Positions 9,994 to 21,849 of a stretch of 64,000 nucleotides of DNA are shown here, one piece after another. Under the pieces are notes generated by a model that worked only from the letters and a program-made list of their open reading frames with translations, was not told the DNA's origin and did not search any database. Source of the stretch: Gambelia wislizenii (Eukaryota; Chordata; Lepidosauria; Squamata; Crotaphytidae). The position numbers and the translations under genes are program-made. Where the stretch lies: NCBI GenBank assembly GCA_030847615.1, contig JAUMIR010000003.1, positions 61,861,001-61,925,000 of the forward strand. Direction: 5' to 3'. Within the stretch, counting starts at the first letter, position 1. Each line of letters opens with the position of its first letter.

Positions 9994-10412
9994 AGCCAGT
10001 GTGGTGTAGTGGTTTGAGCTCAGACTATGGCTGCTGACACACATAGAAATAATGCAGTTTGACATCACTTTAACTGTCATGGCTCAATGCTATGGAATTC
10101 TGAGATTTGTAGTTTTGTGAGATATTTAGCCTTCTCTGTCAGAAATGCCACAACAAACTATGAATCCCAGGATTCCTTAGGATGGAGCCATGATAGTCAA
10201 AGTGATGGCAAACTGCATTATTTCTGTAGTGTGTCAGCAACCTGTGACTAGAGATCAGGGTTCAAATCCCCACTCAGCTATGGAAGCCTACTGGATGCCC
10301 TCGGAGGAAGGCAAAAAGCAAACCCTCCTCTGAACAAATCTTGCCAAGAAAACCCTGCGATAGGTTTGCATTAGTGTTACCATAAACCGGAAATGATTTG
10401 AAGGCACACAAC
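9994..10412 (+). mobile_element. tRNA-derived SINE split by a foldback element
   Basis: The SINE opens GCCAGTGTGGTGTAGTGG (A-box-like), resumes after the insertion with GGGTTCAAATCCCC (B box), and ends GAAGGCACACAACAACAA. The 214-bp element at 10029-10242 lies between the two boxes. The bases GACTA occur on both sides of the insertion (10023-10027 and 10246-10250). Confidence 0.82.
10029..10242. mobile_element. Foldback MITE inserted in SINE
   Basis: The arms are near-perfect inverted copies: GCTGACACAC and AATAATGCAGTTTG on the left are mirrored by CAAACTGCATTATT and GTGTGTCAGC on the right, over about 60-90 bp each. There is no coding sequence. Length and structure fit a non-autonomous DNA transposon, possibly hAT-like; superfamily not proven. 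Confidence 0.75.
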
Positions 10413-12689
10413 AACAATAACCAAGCATGTTAGGTGTAGTTTTCTGAAGACATATGAGTGATACTTGGTAATTACTTGTGTTAAGATCTGGTGCCATGCT
10501 TAGTTCTGCTTAGTTTGTTCCAAAGTCACTGGGTGTCCTCTGTTTTTCATGAACAATTAGTTTAACTGTTCCAAATACATGGCCCTTTTGAACAACAGCA
10601 AATGTTACCAACCCAGATGCTTTCTTTCATCCCCCCCCCCCAGACGAGTCCCAAAGGATTCACTGTGACAGAACTGGAGGACCTTGGGATATTTGTCTCT
10701 TTCCACTGAGATGAATAGAAGGATGGAATTGCTTAGATTTTAGATTGCCAGTACTTAATGTAGCTCAGTCACTCACCTGAGATGTTTCTCTTAGTGTCAT
10801 TGGATTTATCTCCTATTTAACTATTTTTCTAGCTGATGCCCTCTCAAGTGAATGCAAATATTGATCCACCCTCTCAGAATTAGGAAGCAGTTATATGTAT
10901 ATGCCTTTGCCTTAGAGCAAGCCCCATTGAACACAGTGAGACTTCCATCTAAGTAAGCATGGCATCTGGCTGCACAGTTCTTCCCTTTTAATGTATAAGA
11001 CCATTAACAAGGGTATCATACTATGAGAGAGACAGCACATAGTTTTTGCCAAAGGGATGTGGCTGACTTGTCCAAATATGTGTAGTGAGCCACAGTCTAT
11101 GAACAGCTTCTGACTAGAGGAGATGTGACAAGGCCACCAACAGGTGAATATTGTAATAATCAAGCCGACGCTCTATCAGATTTTCTTTGCTTTTGAAAAA
11201 CTGCTATTGACTGCTTTGCACTGTGCAGCTGTTCACTTGTAACAGAATATTTTTTATTAAAATGTATCCTACTAATAAAATTTGACACTGATATGTGGCT
11301 ATAGATACAAATTCTTGCTACATAATATCATCATATCAGTTGTAGCATACCCATGAAATATATGGAATAGTTCCTAGAAAACACTATCATGTAAAATATA
11401 AATAAATAAAAATATATATTGTATAGTAGATCAAGCCTACAACTATAGAAATCAAAGATTCTTGAGGCTGCACAGGGATAGTCAGTCCCAGATTTTTTTT
11501 AGTAGGGGGGTGTTAATGTACAGCTCAGAGATCTGGCATCTGTGGGCAGCATGGAACATTTGATCTTAATTATTTCCAGAGCAAACATTTGAGAGCTAAA
11601 TTAGGTGTGCCTAGATGCATTCTTTCAGAATGGTGGTGGTGAGGGGTGGGTGCTTGTTGAGTGTTGAAACCAAAATTCTCCCAGGAGAAGTAAGAGTTCA
11701 ATTGCACCTTTTAAATTGTCTGTCCAAAGCAGGATGTCTGCCAGAGGACAGTGAAAGTTTGCACGATGCTTTTTCTGCCTTCTTGATTGGCCTAATAAAG
11801 TTTACAGTATGGACTGTGGAATTTGTCTTATGGTCTACACAATTATCCCTTCACTTACTAGCAGAACAATGACTATAAATTGAGCCCAACATGGCTAAAC
11901 CAAAATACCTATGTGGTGTTGTAGAACAGTGCAGATCATTTGTGCACCCACCATTGTAAAATCCTGTCAGCATGCATCTTGGCAGGAATTCAGATTGATA
12001 GGTGTAGATGCATAGATTGATCCACCACTGCAAGAATTGCTCCCAGTATATTATGCTTAAGCTTAGCCTTCAAAATTATTTAATGGTTTTAAGCAAGCAC
12101 ACTGAGAAAACTCTCACCCTTCTCAGGTTTCCATTAAGGCCCTCCACAGCTTTTAGTGGAAGATATTGTAGTAGTCCTTACCATCTGTGAAGATGAGGAA
12201 ATTGAGGATTTATTGTGTTGTTTATTCTGTTGCCCTATAATGAAGGATGTAAGAATCACATTTCTTCCTCAGTGGTTGAAAAGATATGACCATTGATTCA
12301 ACTACAGGACACAGTATAGTTTTATATGATTGTGTAACATATAATATTATGTTATGAAACATTTCCATCATGCCATACCATTTGTCTTGTTGCCTTGAAT
12401 GTTTTAACTACTCACAAATTTATGGGACAGTGTTATAACATTTGGTTAAATCAAATTTGCACTGTATACCAGTTGCCACTGACCTTAATACAGATTATTA
12501 ACTGGTGTAAGTCTAACACACTCAGTGGAATTAATGCTAAAATATATCCATCATAAATCCATACAGAGTAATATTTTAACATTTACAGCCTTGCTGTTCT
12601 GCCTTTCAAACATGTTGAGGCATACTGTGTAGCTTCTGTAGTAATGTAGGGCAGGCCCATAGATGTGGGGACCTTTCACCCAACAGAAG
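10413..12689. other. Mostly unassigned non-coding stretch
   Basis: This is AT-rich sequence between the arms of the large inverted repeat. The only recognisable piece is about 11690-11870, where GAAAGTTTGCACGATGCTTT and TTGGCCTAATAAAG resemble the foldback at 13968-14135. No supported coding sequence. Confidence 0.45.
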
Positions 12690-12805
12690 TATAGCACTAG
12701 GATTTCACTTCAGTTGACATGGCTGCATTCTATGGATTCCTGGGATTTGCAGTTTAGGGAGGCACTGGAGCACTCTGGCTCAGAATTCTAATGCCACTCC
12801 CTAAC
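12690..12805. mobile_element. Half of a foldback MITE
   Basis: The block CTATGGATTCCTGGGATTTGC resembles one arm of the MITEs at 10029 and 15108. The opposite arm is not visible. Confidence 0.4.
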
Positions 12806-12817
12806 CTTCAAACCAAA

Positions 12818-13046
12818 AGCCAGCCTTGTGTAGTGGCATTGGACTAGGGCTCTGTAGGCCAGGGTTCAAATCCTCTCTTGGTCATGGAAACCCATGGGGT
12901 GATCTTGGGCAAGTCACATCCTCTCATCCTTAGGAGTGCAAAGGCAAACCTCCTCTGAAGAAAAAACCCTTTGATAGGTTCACCTTATGGTCCCCATAAG
13001 TCAGAAATGACTTGAAGGCACACAACAACTGCCAACAACAAACCCA
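12818..13046 (+). mobile_element. tRNA-derived SINE (ACA/Sauria type)
   Basis: This is a near-complete copy: GCCAGCCTTGTGTAGTGGC (A-box part), CAGGGTTCAAATCC (B box), GATCTTGGGCAAGTCAC, then AGAAATGACTTGAAGGCACA and an ACAACAA tail. It is not interrupted, so it helps define the split copy at 9994. Confidence 0.85.
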
Positions 13047-13420
13047 AACATTTCTTTTTACAGTATAGGACCATGTATCTTGTAGTCAGTTCCTACTGAA
13101 ATGCTTATCTGTGCATTTACAAATGATAGATTTGCAACCCAAGGTTGTGGCAGTTCGATAGGATATATTCAATTAAGCAGACATGAACTTTTAAAATGAA
13201 GCAGTTGGATTATATAACAGATGCTCCAAAATGCAGCAGACTAACTTTTTAAAAGGTGGTGCATTAATATGGTTTGTATGGTTTGTCCAAAAGCCATAGA
13301 ATACATTTTGTTATTTTTCTCTGGGGTTTTATATGCCAAGATGCATGGGAGTTACAGTAGCTTATAAGAAAGCCATGTTTTCAGGTTCAGTGCTGCTGAT
13401 TTATTTTAGAAATAGATTTC

Positions 13421-13879
13421 CTGTAGCTATAGTGGGACAGTTTGATAGTTTTATATGCTGTTAACCATTTATGAGATTCAGTGGCAAGTAATTTTGCCCT
13501 GCAAAAACAGTGCTTTTTGTAGAATGGTATATTATGCTGTATAATTGAGATGATATGTTTTTAATTCTTTTCTTTATTTTATAACTTTGCAGTGATCCAC
13601 TCTAGTGCCAGTAGAAGGAAATGATCGCTTCTCAGTCTACTGGCTAAGATCAAGAAATATTGAAATGCAGATAGATAAAATCCAGATGCACATCCAACTT
13701 ACACCTGTGATTCCTGGTCCCTCAAACCATTTATGTGCTTCCTTATATTTTAAGCCTTGCTTACTGACTGCTGGGAGGAGGAATAGCTTTTGGAGGAGTG
13801 AGGGCAGAGTAATAACCCTGGATCATATTTCTTGTATTAAACTTGATTTGTGAGATGACAGGGGGTTCTTAGGCACATG
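13421..13879 (+). repeat. Right arm of 459-bp inverted repeat with U2-like core
   Basis: This is the partner of 9210-9668 in opposite orientation, 3,752 bp away. It starts CTGTAGCTATAGTGGG and ends TTCTTAGGCACATG. The flanks do not match those of the other copy. The two copies could be separate insertions of one dispersed repeat or an inverted duplication. Confidence 0.9.
13624..13654 (+). ncRNA. U2 snRNA 5'-end-like segment (right arm)
   Basis: The same 31-nt U2-like block as in the left arm, identical in sequence. Preservation in both copies suggests it belongs to the repeat itself. Confidence 0.6.
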
Positions 13880-13967
13880 CCTACAAGAAAGAGAGTGGCT
13901 TCTTTGGCTCCAAAACTCCTGAGTACTCTCCCTAGACATATTTAGAGGTAGCCATGTTGGCCATTCA

Positions 13968-14135
13968 GCAAAATACAAGATCCCAAATCTACAAAACGAT
14001 GATACCTTTATTGGGCCAACTACAAATATTTTTGTCTGATGAAGAAGCTTTGAAAGCTTGCATGATGTGTTTTGGGCTTTTTCATTGGCCCAATAAAGGC
14101 ATCACTGTTTTGCGGATTTTGTATTTTGTTAAAGT
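13968..14135. mobile_element. Small foldback element
   Basis: The left arm (AAAATACAAG, then ACCTTTATTGGGCCAAC) is the inverted copy of the right arm (TTGGCCCAATAAAGGC, then TTTTGTATTTT), with arms of about 50 bp and a loop of about 60 bp. No coding sequence is present. Confidence 0.65.
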
Positions 14136-14159
14136 CTCTCTAGACACATTGGCCTAGCA

Positions 14160-15100
14160 TTTTCAGTCTTATCTTTTCAGGGCCATTTGCTGTCTTTTAT
14201 GTTCTTACAGATTCTTAACCATATGTAGGACCTTCCTAGTACTGTGCTGCTTATTTTCTGTTTCATTGTTCACAGTTTGTTACTTTTGTATTGACTTTTT
14301 GTGGGTTGGTAAACTCACCGTAGTGTACCTGTCAAAATAGAGGGCATAAAATCCTGTAAATAGTCACAGTTTTATTGCCACAGGAATAACTTTCCTATTT
14401 TGTTTATTAGTTACATTTCTATCACAGCTTTCCACCATGACCTCAAGGCAGCATACATGGCTGTCTTGTGCAGCAGTTTATTCTTACAGCAACTCTGTGA
14501 AGTAGGTCAGACTGAGAGGAAATAACCGGCCAAAAGTCACCCAGTGGGTTTTATGATTTAGGTGCGGACTTAAATCTGCATTTTTCCAGTCCCAGCCCAA
14601 TGTTCTAATACACTTGGTATTGATTCGTGATTCCTCACAAATGACTTTATAGGGTCAATCATACTTCCTTGGGCTGAAATCCTACATACAGCCTATCTTA
14701 TCCTGAGATGCTGTTTATATAGGCTGAAGAGTACAGGAAGTCAAGAGAGTTCACCTCTTGGATGATAATACCCTCCTGTTGCAAAGAGAATTGGCACTTC
14801 AATCCCTGCCTTTTAAGTTATCCAAGGAGAAAATATAAGGGTCACTACAGTATTCTCCTTTAGGAATTTTGTGGCTTTCCAGTGGTTATTCAGTTTTGCC
14901 ACCCAGCAGCTTTGGTCAGAATAGACAGTGGTGAGGAATGCTGGGAGTTGCAGTCTGACTATATGGAGGGTTGCACTGTTCCAACCTTTCTACCTTTCCA
15001 TTAAAGAAAAATTGGCCCAGTTTCTTGACTTTCTGCAGACAGAGGTGTACTCTGAGCACATGGACAAATCACAGAGGTGTTGGCTTTGCTCTCTCTTTCC
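14160..15100. other. Unassigned stretch with a weak ancient SINE-like trace
   Basis: Around 14490-14570 the phrases CAGCAACTCTGTGAAGTAGG and AAGTCACCCAGTGGGTTT are typical of old amniote core-SINE or LINE tails. The rest is unrecognised. Confidence 0.35.
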
Positions 15101-15107
15101 AAGATTT

Positions 15108-15322
15108 AGGGTGCATCCAGACTACACAAATAAATCCAGTTTGAAACTGGATTATTTGCCATGGCTCCTTCCTATGGAATCCTGAGATTTATAGTTTGGT
15201 GAGACACCAGCACTCTTTGCAAGAGAAGGCCAAAGACCTTGTAAAACAACAGGTACCATAATCCAGTGGGAAGGAGCCATGGCAAATAATCCAGTTTCAA
15301 ACTGGATATTTGTATAGTGTAG
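15108..15322. mobile_element. Foldback MITE
   Basis: ATCCAGTTTGAAACTGGATT on the left, followed by TTTGCCATGGCTCCTTCC, is mirrored by GGAAGGAGCCATGGCAAA and ATCCAGTTTCAAACTGGAT on the right. Each arm is about 70 bp, and the outer block is itself palindromic. There is no coding capacity. Confidence 0.75.
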
Positions 15323-15325
15323 ATT

Positions 15326-15925
15326 AGGGGCCTGTCTAAATGGTAAAAATACCCCTCATGGAATTCGCTGAGAATCCTACCTGGTAAAATGGGATACAGC
15401 GCCAATCCACACTATTCGGAAGAAGGGGGCCCAAAATGGCAAAAACAATGCTCTAAAAGCCTTCACAGATTTCCCCAAACTTTTTCAAAAACTGTGAGGG
15501 GGGTGCACATTTCTGTTCATTTGGACTATCGAACAGCAGGAAATCTGAAGGGAAGCTCAATGTTGATTGGCCAGGTGAGGTGGGGGCAGTGCTAGCAGGG
15601 CAAGTGCCTGCTGCTGCCATGTTGGATTTTCACCTTAGCCATCACTCGCTAAGGCGATAAAACAAAATCAATATTTTCTGTTTTGCTTTTCTATAAAGTT
15701 GGAGAATTGCTCTATTGCACCAGCCTACCTTGGATAACTTTTTCTAAAAAAAAGTTGGCGGTGAAGAACTAACATGAGTAAATCACTTGTGGCCACCATA
15801 GAAATGCAAGGCTTATAGGGGCTCCCAAGGCCAGGAAAACCATTTAGACATAGTGCTGCTGCTGCAAGATGCTAATACTATGAGGTACTTTGGATTTTTT
15901 CCTCTCGTGTAGATGGGCCCTAGGC
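15326..15925. mobile_element. hAT-like non-autonomous element
   Basis: The termini are imperfect inverted repeats: TAGGGGCCTGTCTAAATGG on the left against TGTAGATGGGCCCTA on the right. TAGGG-type ends of this kind are common in hAT MITEs. The interior is non-coding. It abuts the foldback at 15108-15322. An 8-bp target duplication was not identified with confidence. Confidence 0.5.
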
Positions 15926-16329
15926 CTTCAAGTCTAGAGGGCTGTAGGAGGCTGCATCTCTGGGTGGAGGGGGGAACATATCATGGCAAGGGAAAGGCAA
16001 GCCTGGCTCCATCCATGGACAAGTGAAGTAGCTACCTGAAAGAATTCTGCTGAAAGCCCTGTTCTCCTATTTCTTCCCATTGATCCCACCCCACCCCCCC
16101 GACACACATCTGACACAGTATCTTATCCATTAGACAGAAGCAGATTCTTTTTAAAAGCTCTGTACAGAAGTTAGAAAATGCAAGTTGCTTTCTAATAGAT
16201 AGATTAGAATAAATAGTTTAATGTGGGGGAGGTATAATCCTATGGGACTCTGGGAGACTTGCTTATAAAAATGCATTTGTCCTATAGGTTTCATACCACT
16301 TTATCTGTTATGCCTCTATCCTATGAAAT

Positions 16330-16440
16330 CCTGGGAACTCAAGTGCCTGTCTGTACTACAGAATTAAAGTGATTTAATCTTCAGTCCCTTTGTTTTCAGG
16401 GTTCCTTGGGAACTGTAATTCCAAGAAATGGACTAGAACT
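16330..16440. mobile_element. MITE fragment
   Basis: CTACAGAATTAAAGTG followed by GGGTTCCTTGGGAACTGTAA resembles one arm of the foldback MITEs in this window. It is truncated. Confidence 0.35.
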
Positions 16441-16799
16441 TTCTAGCAAAAAAAATTTCTAAGAACCTCACAAACTGACAAATCCTAGGATTCTGTACAA
16501 CGTAGCTATGACAAATGGTATTAATCCATGTTGTGCAAATACAACTTGAGTAAACATGCAAGGAGAGTGGTTGTTTTTGCATGTATACTTCTCTAGAGTT
16601 TAAATTTGGGTTTTCAATTTGTAAGCAGCAAGCTGCCATAAATTCCTTAAATTTTGAAAGGAGGTCTTGTCAGATATAGTACAGAAATGGTGTCAAGAGA
16701 CTAGGAATAGAATTATATGGATTTTGATTCTGGTGTCTGCTAGAAGCTTGAATCATATGATGTGAACTGAACAGATTTTCCTAGGTAGTTTAGAGACAA

Positions 16800-17048
16800 A
16801 AGGCATGTCTGCACCAGCACAAATATTCTGGGGTCAGACCAGAGTATTTTGCCCTAGATCCAACCTGTTAGTGCGAAAGCAATCCGGCCGGCTTCCTGTA
16901 CAACTTGTCACTTTAAATCTGACTTAAAGCCTAAAAGAAGATGTTTCACTCTGAGAAGGGCCCTACCTCATGTGGCCAGATCAAGGCAGCTATGGAGGGA
17001 GTGCAGTGCTTGTTTGTTTGTTTTTACCAGTGAAGACAAGCCCTAAGG
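16800..17048. mobile_element. Candidate hAT-like MITE
   Basis: The left end AGGCATGTCTGCACC and the reverse complement of the right end, AGGGCTTGTCTTCACT, are similar inverted termini about 250 bp apart. The interior has no coding sequence. A target duplication was not established. Confidence 0.35.
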
Positions 17049-17369
17049 AACAAAAGTGTGAAACCCATTTCCATCCACTCCTTTAAAAAACCAAAACCCT
17101 AAATAATTAATTATATTTTTTTCCAATAGGTGTCAAAGACTTTTCTGAAGCAGGTGACCCTACCTGCTTATTTGTGGGGCTGGTTTTGCAAATAATGGCA
17201 TGTCATTCTGGCTTAGAAATCCTCTTTTGCTCCCACTTAAAATAAAGGTGCTGAGCAATTCCAGAGGCTAGGATGGCTCCCTCCGTGCTCTCTTTCCTCC
17301 AGCATGTAAAATATTCTTATTCCATTAGGCTTTTAGAAATCAACTGTGATGGACTTATATTGGTGTGCT

Positions 17370-17790
17370 GTGCTGCTTTGTTGATTGTTATAGGGCCTTT
17401 TAATATATTTTAAATTGTTTAAACTCTTGTTGTTGTGGGCTTTCAAGTCATTTCCGACTTATGGCAACCCTAAGGTGAATGTATCACAGGGTTTTCTGAG
17501 GCTGAGAGTGTGTGACTGGCCCAAGGTCACCCAGTGGGTTTTCATGGTCATGTGGGGATTCAAACCCTGAACTCCAGAGTTGTAGTCCAACACCCAAACC
17601 AGTACACCATGCTGGCTCCTGGTTTTAATTCTACAGATTGTTTAATTTTTTTTTAAAAAAAATAATGTTCACATTTATCTTTACTGACATTGTTGTACAG
17701 TTTTTAATCTGTACTGTTTTTAATAAATTGTAAGCCGCCTTGAATCCTGTTATTGGGGAAAAGGCAGAATATAAGTGAATAAAATGAATG
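17370..17790 (+). mobile_element. L2/CR1-type LINE 3' end, interrupted by a SINE
   Basis: The AT-rich 3'-UTR-like sequence ends with TTGTAAGCCGCCTTGAATCC and an A-rich tail, the common end of L2/CR1-type LINEs in reptiles. It is split at about 17425-17615 by a reverse SINE. No RT coding remains. Confidence 0.55.
17428..17615 (-). mobile_element. tRNA-derived SINE, reverse
   Basis: On the plus strand it runs TTGTTGTGGGCTTTCAAGTC, then GGCCCAAGGTCACCCAGTGG, then the head GGATTCAAACCCTG and CACCATGCTGGCTCC. It is a near-complete copy inserted in the LINE 3' end. Confidence 0.85.
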
Positions 17791-17987
17791 AACAAAAAAA
17801 TAAAATAAATGATAAACCCTCACTAGTAGCCTCATAGGATAGATGTTTGTGGGCTTTCATTTGTGTGGATGTGAAATACCATGAGTGGTTAAAAACTTTA
17901 TGCATGTATGCAGTCACCTTTATGTATAGGCCATTATGTTGGTTATATTCCAGGAGTAAAGAACAATGTACCCTGTAGATGTTGGTG

Positions 17988-18440
17988 GGTAGTAATTGCG
18001 GGCCCAGACAGTACAACCCCTCCGCCTTTGAAAAGAACACTCAACACTATATGTTTTTCTAGAAATAATTGTATTGATTACATATTTGGAAAACATGGTT
18101 AAATACATGTTAGAAAAGATATTGTTGGCAATAAATGTCCTCAATTTGCAAGCTAAAATGGTTGGCAATAATGACATGGGTCGTGATCTCTCATTGGCCC
18201 CATCAATGTGGGTCAATGGCTATATGTCGGTCAATCCCAACTCACCTTGGAGGAGAGAGATGATGGCCGATCCGATCCGCCCGACTCTCCTCCCCTGTAA
18301 ACAAAGAAGTGCTAGCAACTGGAGGTGGGGGTCTCCATTGAACTTGAACTTAAATTTGAACTTGACAGTGTAGCTGAACTTGAGCTTGAAGGAGACCCCA
18401 TTTTTCCTCCCTCCATTATCACGACCCATGACGCCCACCC
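17988..18440 (-). mobile_element. Relic of a DIRS-like 3' terminal region
   Basis: It matches the non-coding end of the second DIRS-order element (59912-60355) in the same orientation: GGGCCCAGACAGTAC, TTGGCAATAAAT, CATGGGTC, GGTCAATGG, CTCCCCTGTAAACAAAG, a GAACTT repeat, then a GGAG(A/C)CCCCATTT-like block. CATGGGTCGTGAT at 18175-18187 is mirrored exactly by 18418-18430. No coding part follows, so it is an isolated end. Confidence 0.65.
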
Positions 18441-18840
18441 TGCAAACTATGACAAGATGATTCTAAACTAAGGGAGGATGGGTGGGTCTTCGGCTCCTCA
18501 GAGCCAGAATGTGCAGTGGCTGTGACGGAGCTAACTTTTATCAGCTCTGTTGCAGCTTTTTCGTGTTATCCAGCTGGGCTGCTGCCCGGCTGGATATTCC
18601 TCCTTCTGCATGGCTGGTGCTTTCCTGCCTCTCCCAGCCGCGGGGGCCGCTGGGAGAGAGATAGGAAAAGCATGGCAGCCCCCATGGTGACCGCCCATAC
18701 GGTTGCCTGAGCTGCACCCCCCCCCTTGTGGGCAGGGCCGCCCCTGGGAAGGCTCTAGCCGGCGTGTGCTGGTTGGGCCACAAAAAAGGCCCGCCGGCAG
18801 CAATGAGCCCCCTTCCCATTAGACCTAGTCAGCATTGTCA
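18441..18840. other. GC-rich segment, unassigned
   Basis: This is a CpG-containing stretch next to the DIRS-like terminal relic, with overlapping open frames on both strands caused by composition. It may be more of the same element, but no recombinase or RT motif was read in it. Confidence 0.35.
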
Positions 18841-21800
18841 TTGGTGAGGGATGTTGGGAGCTGCAGACCAAAGAGATCTGCAGGGCCACACACTCCATGA
18901 CCCTGTTATGACCAGTTGAAAGAGTGGTTGTATAATCAATGCCATTTAATTGTTTTTTTAAAGGTATTTGCTCCAGTAAACCATACCCCCTGCCTTCAAC
19001 AAAGGTTTGTGTGTGTGTATGTTTGTATTTTGGAGGAAATTTTCTAATGGGCTTTCTTGCTTAGGGCAGACTTTAAAAAGAATTTTGGTAAAGCCGAAAC
19101 ACAGTTAAGAGGCATGACTAGCATGCAAGCAGGGATGTATGAGCACACACAGATTTACTGCAAGATTAATTATCACTATTCATGTTAGTCTGCACTGCCT
19201 GATGATTCATGGATGTAGATTGTTAAAGGTATAAACTCATTATCCCTTTGCACTAATCCACATGCCCAGATCATATTTAACTCTAATCTTTTAATAGCTG
19301 AATAGCAGAAAGTACACTACCTCCCTGCTCCTTTTGTCAGATTCATGTTCTGCTCGCTGGCTAGGTTACCTCAACAGGCAATCATCCACATTGGATTCCT
19401 TTCCAAGAAGATGGCAGCACACCATGATTAACATTTCACTGACAGCTCAGAATCCTCCCGTGGTTACTTCTTCTGTCTAGTAAGCTAAGGGAAATTGCCT
19501 GGTAGGTCCAAAACACCAGAGCAGCAGAGAGTCTGTGAGTACAAGTGGGTGAAAAAGCATTGGACAAAGCACCACACTGCGTAAAGGAGCCTGTGTCCAA
19601 CTACAGTATGGGGGAGCTAATGATGGCTTGCTTTGGTACAGCTACAGTGATCACATATGGCAGATAGCACCTCTTAGCTAACTTCACAATGCCTCCCTAC
19701 TGTTGGTAATTTTGGCTGTGACTTCAAGAGATGTCATTCCTGGCATAATTCTTGAGTTAATTTAGGGTGAAGTAAGTTACTTTGCTGGTATAATAGTTGT
19801 GCAGAGTTCTTTCTTTTCAAGGAAGTTGATCAAGAATCTGGTAAAACGTGAATTTCTTGCAGGTCTTCAAGTTACATAGCTTTTGTTTCTGCAACATTGT
19901 ATATATTACAAATTTCAGCTAGATACAGACTTGTGGAATGCCATGGAACACTGTACAATCTGATTTCTGTTCTGAATTTGGGACTGGGAATTCTGACTGT
20001 CTTGATTTTCCTTAATCTCTCAATGGCATTCAGTACTATTGATCAAAGTATTTATCTATACTGCTGAAAAGAGATGTGACTGAGAGGCACCATTTTGCAG
20101 TCTCAGAAACTGGTGGCAGGGTATCATTCTACCCCATGTCCATTGACTCATGTGAGGTGGCCATTTCCCCCCTTGTGTTGTTTACTATCTATATGGTTCA
20201 CTCCATTGGCTCTCCTGAAAGAGCAAATCCATTAGCTATTCAGGTGCAGAAGCAGAGGGAGGGAGGAAGAAAAATGGAAAGCTTGCCCTCTCCAGTTTCA
20301 CTGGATTTCTTCTTCATAGTTCTTTTCATCTAGTCATTATAGGATGTATAACAGCTGAAATTTGAATCTATCAGAGTTTCCTAGTTAGAATCAGAACCAG
20401 TGTGCTTGGTTGGAATTTCACAGGGTGCCTTTGGGCCAGTCATTCACTCTCAGCTTGACCTGTTTCACAGCACCCTTGTTATGAGGATAAAGTTGAGAAG
20501 TAAAGAGCCATTTTCTCTACCTTCAGCTCATTAGAAGACAAGTGGAGTATAAATGTAATAAATAAACTACAGTGTATATTGAAGAGCTGTTGCCTGAGTT
20601 TGCTTGTTCCCCCCCACACCCAACTTTTTTTCACTCTTGTGTTTTGTCTTGTTTTAAACTTTTTATTTTATGTAAGCTGCTCTGGAAGCCTTTTTGGCTG
20701 AATAGCAAGAGAAAATGGTTTAAATACTGTAAATTGTTGTTTCATCTGTTTATCTGAAAATGTTGCTTGGTTAGATTACATCCAGTTCATTCTCCTGTTT
20801 ACCAGCTAATCCTAGAAAGATACTGAAGTCATGAATTGGTATTTGGTGTGAGTCATGGATTAGATAGGGTGAACAAGTTGACTCTAGGCAAGTCAGAGGT
20901 ACTGATCATCTGAGATTAAGTGTTTTAGGTGGGATTGTACTCCCATCAAAACAACTTCACAAATTCAGTGTCTTCCTGGATCTGATCCTGCTCCTAGAGC
21001 AGGTGGATGTAACATACCAGCTTGGCTGGTATGCCTACTGCATCATGTCCTACGGAAATCACTCTTGGCTTGAGTCACTCATGACTTGTCTGCATGGGCC
21101 AAATGGTATGGCCTTCCCGCATTCCCACACCCAGATGTCTAGATGATGCAGGGTTTGGGCCCCATTTCTAGTCCAAGCTGTCCAGATGACAGACATCCTG
21201 GAAGTTCCTACAAGAATCCGGAGCAAATACCCCTTAAAACAGAGCATGTGATAAAAAAAAAACCTTGTCATTTGCTGCAGTTCTTCTGGAGAAAACATTC
21301 CATTACCACAATGGACGGGGGTGTCCACACATGCAGCCCACATGGTGTCCAGTGCAGCCATTTCCCAGCTGGGTCACATGCATTGCATCTGCTGAATTTG
21401 CTGCGAGGTACCCAGCCATGTGACTGCAGCCGGGAGACTTGTTTCTGGCCTCAGAAGATGTGACCGGCACAGGGAAGAGAAATTATTATATTCACTGGTG
21501 ATCAACCTGTTTTTGGGCTCATTCCAAAGCACTAGTTTTGACCTTAAGTCATATGTGGTCTGGGGAGCTGACAGCCTCCTCTATGAATCTATGTGAACAC
21601 TGAGATCTATGCTGGAGACATTGATCCAGGCTATTCCCCTGTCATGAGGACTGACTGTGTTTATTATGGGGCCAAATCTTTTGGAAAACTCTCTTAGCGG
21701 TTCATATGCTTTTAAAGACCAAAACAAAGGTTGGAAAGGTATTTTTTGGACTGCAACATTTTGGAGTTACAACTGGCCATGCTGGCTGGGAGAATAGTTC

Positions 21801-21845
21801 AAAATAATTGTTCCAAGCTATGTTCATTCATTCATGGTATTTATA
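18841..21845. other. Unassigned non-coding stretch
   Basis: AT-rich sequence without a recognised repeat family or coding motif, apart from a weak LINE-tail-like AT-rich end near 20640-20760. Confidence 0.4.
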
Positions 21846-21849
21846 TACA

